Below are positions 57,024 to 64,000 of a stretch of 64,000 nucleotides of DNA, one piece after another (the first letter of the stretch is position 1; the number at the start of each line of letters is the position of its first letter). The position numbers and the translations under genes are program-made. The DNA is from Thamnidium elegans (Eukaryota > Mucoromycota > Mucoromycetes > Mucorales > Mucoraceae). The notes beneath the pieces are model-generated. The model had not been told where the DNA came from. It did no database searches and saw only the letters and a program-made list of their open reading frames with translations. The DNA lies in the NCBI GenBank assembly GCA_025201345.1, contig JAIXMG010000019.1, positions 186,001 through 250,000 of the forward strand, written 5' to 3'.

Positions 57024-59750
57024 TGAATCATTGAATTGAGAAAAAAAAAAAAAAAAAGTTATTTAAAAAGAAAAACACTATGGAACAATGAGATTTTTTT
57101 TTATATTTATTTCTCCGAGTGTGTGTGCGTGCGTGCGTTTCCCAACTATTTACTATCCAATCATGAATCGCGTCAGTTACTTGTAATTATCGGGAAAGCA
57201 AAAAGATCTTATCGAACCCTTTTTTGTCAACAAGTTTAATTATATGACGTTGGTTTGTTTTGCAATTTAGCTTACTACTACTTTACATATATACCAGTTT
57301 CTATGCTGTATATATATATTGTATCGAATGTGTGTGTACATGTAAAAAGTATGATGTACTTTGTATAAATTGTTATTCTCCGTGAGGATCATTATATAAT
57401 CAGAGATGTCTCTTACGAAAAATAAAGCCGGTTCTTGCCTTTTCCGCCCTATTTAAGGGTGGCCGAAATCTGGGGAAAAAAAGCTCACTGAGATATCGCT
57501 GCTGATTTTTGCAGTTATAATAAATTATGGTTTTTTTTTTTTTTTAAAGAAACAGGAAAAGTTTTTTGGTCCCAAGTTGTATAATACAAAATAGTTTTTT
57601 TTGAATACATCTTTGATAAAAAAAAAATTAAAAGCGTTTTTTTTTTTCCGATTTTTATTTTTGAAGTTGACCCCTTTTGTTTTTTGGCGATTACTCCGGA
57701 ATCAATTTTCTTATATTTATGGGCAAATAATTGACAATGAATCACTTGTTCAGTCGCTTCTAATACATTTTAAATGAAGCTTTTAATGCAAAAACTGAGG
57801 AAGTAACCACTGTTTAAAAATAACTTTTTTGGACAAAAATGCCGTTCATTTACGAGACGCAATTTTTCCCGTTTTTTTTTTATATTTTCGTGATTACGTA
57901 AAATATAGTTTTTTACTTCTATTTTTGGTTATAGCTACTATTGAAGATCTTTAATAGTCCTTTTTTGTCTACTTAGAAATGAAAGTGCTTGAATCAAAAC
58001 TGAGCGAGAAAACGTGTTTTGAAAACCCTCCCCCCCCTCTATTTTAAGATCAACTTAACTCGAAATTTGAATAAAAAAGAACGTCTTAAAATAATGATTA
58101 CTTGTTCAGTATCTGTAGTAAAAATATATTTCTATTGTATTAAATGGACATAAAAGAGCACTTTATTATTACTATTTCTTCTCAAATCAAAGGCAAAGTG
58201 GATCAAGAGTAATTGCAAAATATGTACCAAAACACCAAATGGGTTGACCCCAAAATGATCAAAAATGAACAACCGAAAAAAAAAAAAAAAAAAAAAAAAA
58301 AAGTAGAAAAAATCGAGAAAAATATAGAATAGCAAGCAGTTTTTAATGTTTAATGTTAAAATCAACATTCTGAAGACTATATTTTACTAAGCAATCTGAG
58401 CGAAAGAACCATGTACTGGTTTTTAGTTATACAAAAAAAAACACCTTATTTCAAACACTGTTAAAAGTGCCTTTTTTTTAGAAGTGATACCTAAACATAC
58501 GTGTAAAAACCAATGTTTTAATAGAATAACGGACAAACAATGATGCGTTATTATACTTTAAATGGTTCTTAAACTCCTTCGAGTCACTGTATGAAAAAAT
58601 ATGTCGTATATTCTTTTCTGCAAAAGCTCAAACATTAGAACCATTTTAAATTTCATTAAAAATTTTACTGCTGTAAAATAAAACAGTATAGAGCTATATC
58701 TATTAAAAACGACACATAATTAATTACTCTGTAAAATTCATTTCATTATAAAGTGGAGGGGGGGGGGGGGTGGAGCTGATAGCGTCTTGCATAAATACAC
58801 ACTTAAATAGAACCGCTACTGCATATACATATAAATAGAGTAATTGTGCCGTCGGACGCAATTCTTACTGATCTTTACAATTTATAACTAAAACGAGTGA
58901 ACGATACCCTTTTTTTATTTATTTTAAAAAAAAAATAGTGTGCTGTAGTCTAGTTTTTTGCACTGCTTCAAATTGATTAAAAAGCCTTTCTATCAAGTAC
59001 ATAATGCGTTCCAATATACAATTATTTGCAATGATAAATTGTTTCCTCTTTTTTATATACATATAAAAAAAAAGTCATTTTTTAGCATTTCATAAAAAGA
59101 AAAGCTGATGTGTCAACGAAAGGACTATCTTCATTCTTTCCTATGCTAACCTTCTACTTTTTCATTTCTTTTATTGCCTTCATTCTTTCTCTTCATTCTG
59201 TCTACTTTTTCGTTCTGTCAGTCCCTTTTGCCATTTTTTATAATCAATTGTAAGCTTTCATACTTATTTTCCAAGTAAGCTTTCGCCAATTTTTTCCTTT
59301 CCTTTATTTTATTTTATTTTTTCAAAAGTGAGGTTTTAGTACTGAGTATGTGTGTGTGGGTATGTGTGTGGGTGTATATTTCTTTCGCATAATACGATAA
59401 AAACCATATTGTTTACTTGGCCGATAATTTTATGATAAAGTAGGATAAACCTGCAAGAAACTAGTTTTTGATAGATGTTATTCTTATTGTCCGGAAATAA
59501 AATTACCCCGAAATACGATTAAGTTATCCATCACCGTTTTAAAGAGCTTGGCACTACAGGATTTAAAGGTTATCAGATTAGACAAAAAAAAACCCCCCTA
59601 AATTTAAAATCAGAAAAAACAGTCCGCAAATCCGTCAATCTATCAAGTATACAAAAAATAAAAAAATGGGGAAATTAAAAACATCAATCTATTCTTCTTT
59701 TTCCTTTCTTTTTTTTTTTTTTTTTTTTTTATTATATATATTAACCGAGC
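57024..59750. other. 2.7-kb gene desert
   Basis: No supported gene on either strand. It contains a (TG/CG)n tract at 57119-57140, a C8 run near 58029, a long A run at 58276-58302, a G14 run at 58757-58770, a (TG)n stretch near 59347-59372 and a T20+ run just before the dioxygenase gene. It is strongly AT-rich with no visible relic protein. Confidence 0.5.
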
Positions 59751-60447
59751 ATGCTTTTACCACCAATTAACTTTAATAGGTGGTTAGAAGAGAATTCTGA
59801 TAAACTCCAGCCTCCTGTAAATAACTTCTTGTTGTTCAAAGGAGACGATACTATTATTATGGTAGTAGGTGGCCCTAACCAACGTACAGACTACCATGTA
59901 AATGAAACCGAGGTAAGAAACCAAAACTATATGTAGTATTTATTACCCTTGAGGTTATTAAGCTTGTTTTGTACAGGAATGGTTTTATCAAGTCAAAGGC
60001 GACTTATTAATCAAGGTTGTGGATGATGGTAACTTTAAAGATATCCATGTAAGAGAAGGCGACATGTTTCTTCTCCCTCGTAAGTGCAACAGAAAAATTT
60101 AGTAACAGGAATTATATGAGAAGACTAAAACTGGTTTCTAGCTAAAGTCCCTCATAATCCTGTTCGATACAAGGATACCATTGGACTTGTAGTTGAGAGA
60201 GTTAGATTACCCCATCATATTGGTAAATATTTTTTTTTAGTGTAACTTTGGAAATGACTAATCGCAATTTCAATTAGATGCTTTAAGGTGGTATTGTGAA
60301 AAGGATCAGTGTCACGAAATTGTATATGAAGAAACCTTTCATTGTGTTGACCTTGGTTCTCAATTAAAACCAGTGATTGAAAGATTTGCTGCTAGTAAAG
60401 AACTTCGAACTTGTAAAAAGTGTGGTCATGTAAATTCAACTAAATAA
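59751..60447 (+). CDS. BNA1: 3-hydroxyanthranilate 3,4-dioxygenase
   Basis: Four exons, about 175 residues, the usual fungal length. [20 protein letters not shown] starts the cupin fold. The iron site is visible as [10 protein letters not shown] joined to [14 protein letters not shown] (His and Glu), and [19 protein letters not shown] supplies the third ligand. The C-terminal rubredoxin-like metal site has [15 protein letters not shown] and [13 protein letters not shown], all four cysteines present. The enzyme opens the ring of 3-hydroxyanthranilate to make the quinolinate precursor in de novo NAD synthesis from tryptophan. Introns are near 59913-59976, 60080-60140 and 60223-60277. Confidence 0.96.
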
Positions 60448-61927
60448 AGAACGAAAAAAAAATAAGCATCAACTATCATATTATATCAACACTCGTCAAC
60501 ATAGCGCGCACACAAGCACACCCTTACTCTCTTACTCCGACATATATTAAAAAACCCTTCTTGTACACATATAAGTACATATTACTTTTTTTCTTTTACA
60601 AAAAAAAAAAAAAAAAAAGACCATCCTCCCCATTCTCATGACTATATTTTAAACATATGAATACACATTTATTAAATACAAACAATCATAATGGTGGATT
60701 TTTTGTCAAGATCTTGTGACATGTATTGGTACATTTGTGTTACTTAAAAGTTATTAATATGACACGTCTTAAATTCGATAAAACTATTGTAGTTTTGCCG
60801 AAATTAATTACCTATCTCTACAAGAAAAAAAAAGGGGGGAGGGGACACTCTTTTAGAGGTAAATGCTGCTATGCTAAATACAATTGAAATTTAAATGCAT
60901 TGGACTACTTATACCGCAATACTATAATCAATGCTAGTAACAAGCTCGAGCCGATATACATATAAAACAGTATATTCAAATTAAATGACATCAAAAAAAA
61001 AAAAAAAAGCGAGTTATTTATCGCATAATTACTAAAATTCGTAACCTAATTGTCGCCATAATATGTCAGAAGAATGGTTAGTCTTATAATTATACCAACA
61101 ATAGTTAAAACGATATTTGTATACATCAGTTAGAATACGATGTCGTATAAGCCATATACTGACCCAGCACGAATACTATTATATTAATAAATAAAAGATA
61201 TGCTCAAACACTTTATAGTAACAGCTTTCAAATTATATATTCAGATCGCAATAAACGCTATTCATTTCTTTCTACATTACATAAACTTTTCAGAGTTCCC
61301 TTTGCATCTATTGAAGTGGATAAAGATGCATGCATCCTACTTGTTTTAGATCTGCTGTATAAGCCAAAACCTCAATAGTAAGAAATGTCTTAATATTGAA
61401 TGTATCAGCTTTGTCACTATTTAGTGCAGCACCATGTGATCAGTCTTACTGCTAAATTTATCTACTTAAAAACGTTTACGGTAAAGTTCAAGGGTCGCTA
61501 CATTTATTGTGATGATTATCCCTGATAAGTCAAATACTTGTACAAATCCGGCGTACAAGTAGAATAATATCTTACTGTGTAGGGGTGTTAATGCCGAGTG
61601 CCTAGTCTCGAACTCTTACAAACTTGATATAACCGAAATGTTCTTTAAACAAAAACAAATTACGGTTTCAATTGATGGTGTAACTAGTCTATAAAATCTA
61701 TGCGATAGACAAATATAGTAAGTTGATAAGAGCAATATAAGTGACTTGTTTTCCCCACACTGTCGTGCTTCATGTCAGTGGCTTTCCAGTAGAATCGGAG
61801 ATGATCCCCAGTACCTGAAGCTAAGATAAAAAAAAAAAAAAAAAAGTGAAATATAGTTTCCCTTTTCCTCCTTCTTTCTTTTTCTCTTTTTTGTATTAAA
61901 AAAAATATATATATATTAATCGAATAA
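60448..61927. other. Intergenic gap with possible coding relics
   Basis: About 1.5 kb with an A18 run near 60600. The section 61260-61830 is a little richer in GC and shows short protein-like pieces in several frames (for example NAECLVSNSYKLDITEMFFK), broken by stops. No family can be named. Confidence 0.4.
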
Positions 61928-63270
61928 ATGGCTTCAGTAGCAGCAGCAGAAACTATTCAAATTGGTGAACATAAATCAGGGTAAAGTTAGGAATATAATA
62001 AACTATTGTTTGATTTGTATTTTAAAACTCAATATATATATTTTTTTTAGTATGTCTCAAGCAGCCAAAGATTGTGCTAGTGGTACATTTGGTGGTATCG
62101 TTCAAGTTCTTAGTGGTCAAGTAAGTTGAATGTTTATATTATGGAAAAAGGGAGGGAGGGGGGGGAAGCCTATTTTTTTTTCTAACTTGTTTGCCACATC
62201 TATTTTTTTTTTAGCCTTTTGACACGGTGAAAGTCGTGAGTAAAAAAAAACACATAAATATCTGGATTTTAAAATTCAGATTATAAGTCAGGACGAAACT
62301 AATACTAATGATTACATAGCGTTTACAAACACAATCAACTACCAACCCTTTATATACCGGTATGATGGATTGTGTCAAGAAGACTCATGCTAAGGAAGGT
62401 TTTGGAGGTTTTTACAAGGTAAAAGGAGAGAAAAACAAAAAAGTTACATGTTTTAAGTATTACTATATACGGCAACATTTACTTATTATTTTTTTTTGGT
62501 GGTGCATAAAAAGGGTACTATGACACCTTTAGTTGGTATTGGTGCATGTGTTTCTATTCAATTCGTAGTTCTGGAAGCTATGAAACGTCATTTCTCTTCT
62601 CTCAATGGAAAGGGAGATTTCTTGAGTAACGGACAACTTTATTTAGCTGGTGCCGCTAGTGGTGTTGCCAATTCTTTTGTTTCAGGACCCGTTGAGCATA
62701 TCCGTACTAGACTTCAAGTCCAAACCGGAACTGGATTCAGTGGACCTATTGATTGTATTCGTCAAATTTACCGTTCTCACGGTATTTCTGGTATTTATAA
62801 GGGTCAAGCTATCACTATGGCTCGTGAATTCCAAGGTTATGGTGCTTATTTCTTGGCTTATGAATACTTGGTTCAAGAAGCTATGAAGAAGGGTGGTTTG
62901 AAAAATCGTTCTGATTTGCCTACTTGGAAGGTGTGTGCTTTTGGTGCTGCTGCTGGTTACGCCATGTGGTTTACTATCTATCCTATGGATGCTATCAAGT
63001 CCAAGTTACAAACTGACGGCTTCACTCCTGAAACTAAAAAGTATTCTTCTGCATTAGATTGTGCTCGCAAGACTTTTGCAAAGGAAGGTGTTTCGGGTTT
63101 CTTTAGAGGTGTTGGCCCTTGTTTATTACGTGCTGCTCCTGTAAATGCCGCCACTTTTGTTGGGTAAGTTTAATTGACAATGATTTGTTTATTTTTTATT
63201 AATTTTTATTTATTTTTTTTAAAAAATGTATAGTTTTGAAATGGCTATGCGTGTATTAAAGGACTATTAG
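61928..63270 (+). CDS. Mitochondrial carrier, YMC1-like
   Basis: About six exons, about 300 residues. Three carrier repeats are visible. Repeat 1 is [25 protein letters not shown], split by introns, then [20 protein letters not shown]. Repeat 2 is [20 protein letters not shown] and [19 protein letters not shown]. Repeat 3 is [20 protein letters not shown] and [20 protein letters not shown], ending [12 protein letters not shown] and [11 protein letters not shown]. Px[D/E]xx[K/R] signatures are present in all three (PFDTVK, PVEHIR, PMDAIK). Sequence detail is closest to yeast YMC1/YMC2 and carnitine/ornithine carriers of the inner membrane. The transported substrate is not determined from this. 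The first exon is [18 protein letters not shown]. Confidence 0.88.
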
Positions 63271-64000
63271 ATAATTGTATTATATATTTAAAACATCTCA
63301 AAAAAAAAAAAAAAAAAGATGTGTATTTTTAAGAAGGATATGATTCCCCAGATATTGGTTTTTACTTGCGAAATAAAAATCCTATATTCTCTATATTTAT
63401 TGTTGTAAAGTATCGGAAAACTATATCGTTTTCTAAATACCTCATTAGGCATTACAGATATCTAAACTAACTTGATCTGCTGTTTTTGGCGCCATATTCA
63501 TAGTGTGTACATAAAAATAATACCTAATATATTCAACAACAACGAATACGCTATTTATATACATTGAAGTTGCATCGAAGAAGATGTTTTCAAAAGGGGA
63601 AAAGAGAAAGAAGGAGGATTATACATTATTATACATTGAACATGTGCATTTAAATATATCAAGTGGCAATTTTTTTTTAATTATCTATATCGCGTCAAAT
63701 GGTAAACATCGTAAAATATACTCACTATTTAGCTTACATTACATATATTATGCCTGTATCAAGATTTATACTAAACTAGGGAACGTTTTATTTATTTGTT
63801 ACACATTTACGCACTGGTAAAAACTGTTATATATACACTTTTAAATCAATATATAATCAAATAAAAATATATTTAAATAAACCTTCTAAATTTAACCACT
63901 GTCATTTTGTAATATATTTTCAATTAATTAGGATCATCATTCTTATATAAAAATAGTTTATAACCGATGTATTATTGTCTTTCTTTATGATATCAAAAAA
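63271..64000. other. Intergenic, window end
   Basis: AT-rich 3' flank of the carrier gene with an A17 run near 63301. The open frame at 63584-63820 is low complexity and unsupported. Nothing else is seen before the window ends. Confidence 0.4.

Noticed and set aside
61560..61640. CRGVNAECL-like peptide resembling the end of a TnpB/Fanzor zinc ribbon
   Set aside because: A single short match with no upstream RuvC motifs and several stops; chance is the simpler explanation.

Overview
The window looks like nuclear DNA of an AT-rich early-diverging fungus, most likely a Mucoromycota/Mucorales species. The evidence is eukaryotic genes with many short GT-AG introns (about 50-90 bases, often with long poly-T or poly-A runs and occasionally a visible TACTAAC-like branch site), very frequent homopolymer tracts, compact gene spacing, and a gene set typical of fungi (MED18, Aim19, a two-finger GATA iron regulator with its Cys-rich spacer, a YMC1-type carrier, a Puf4/5-type Pumilio protein). 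Species cannot be fixed from sequence alone.

Layout, left to right. 0-9 kb: an F-box/leucine-rich-repeat protein (-), a truncated Mucorales-type relic (-), mitochondrial-type methionyl-tRNA synthetase (-) and a RasGEF-domain protein (+). 9-17 kb: two chromatin genes side by side, a YEATS2-like YEATS protein (-) and a BRD8/Bdc1-like bromodomain protein (-), then a RsfS/MALSU1-type mitoribosome factor (-). 17-25 kb: a probable processed pseudogene, a UBE3A-like AZUL-HECT ubiquitin ligase (-) and a Pumilio protein (+). 25-30 kb: a relic-rich gap, an intronless 740-residue orphan with N-terminal membrane segments (-), and V-ATPase subunit c'' (-). 30-37 kb: importin alpha (+), a CEP120-like C2 protein (+), a Fep1/SreA/Urbs1-type GATA factor (-) and a long gap. 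37-49 kb: a broken gene interrupted by a short repeat, a PDI (+), NTF2 (-), succinyl-CoA ligase alpha (-), a coiled-coil protein (+), an unknown nuclear-looking protein (-), a tetraspanin (-), Aim19 (-), MED18 (+) and 4-hydroxyphenylpyruvate dioxygenase (-). 50-64 kb: ribosomal protein eL33 (-), a Whi5/Nrm1-like small protein (+), a duplicated and decayed first exon of the next membrane-protein gene (+), a Ser/Thr kinase (-), a tiny CC-tailed protein (-), a 2.7 kb gene desert, 3-hydroxyanthranilate dioxygenase (+) and a mitochondrial carrier (+).

The genes are mostly housekeeping and are not co-transcribed. Loose functional neighbours are the two chromatin-acetylation readers at 9-16 kb and the two nuclear transport genes (importin alpha, NTF2) 7 kb apart. 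Nothing resembles a biosynthetic cluster, a CRISPR array or a prokaryotic insert.

The most unusual signal is a roughly 60-base dispersed element present at least four times (3191-3250, 13234-13295, 37213-37270, 52903-52960). It has ends of the GGTA...TACC type and a shared core. At 37213 it sits inside a broken reading frame, and removing the element plus a 3-base direct repeat brings the two flanking frames back into register, as expected for a small mobile element. Other points of note are a decayed tandem duplication of a promoter plus first exon, a polyA-tailed pseudogene with in-frame stops, and a CEP120-like gene in a fungus expected to lack centrioles.
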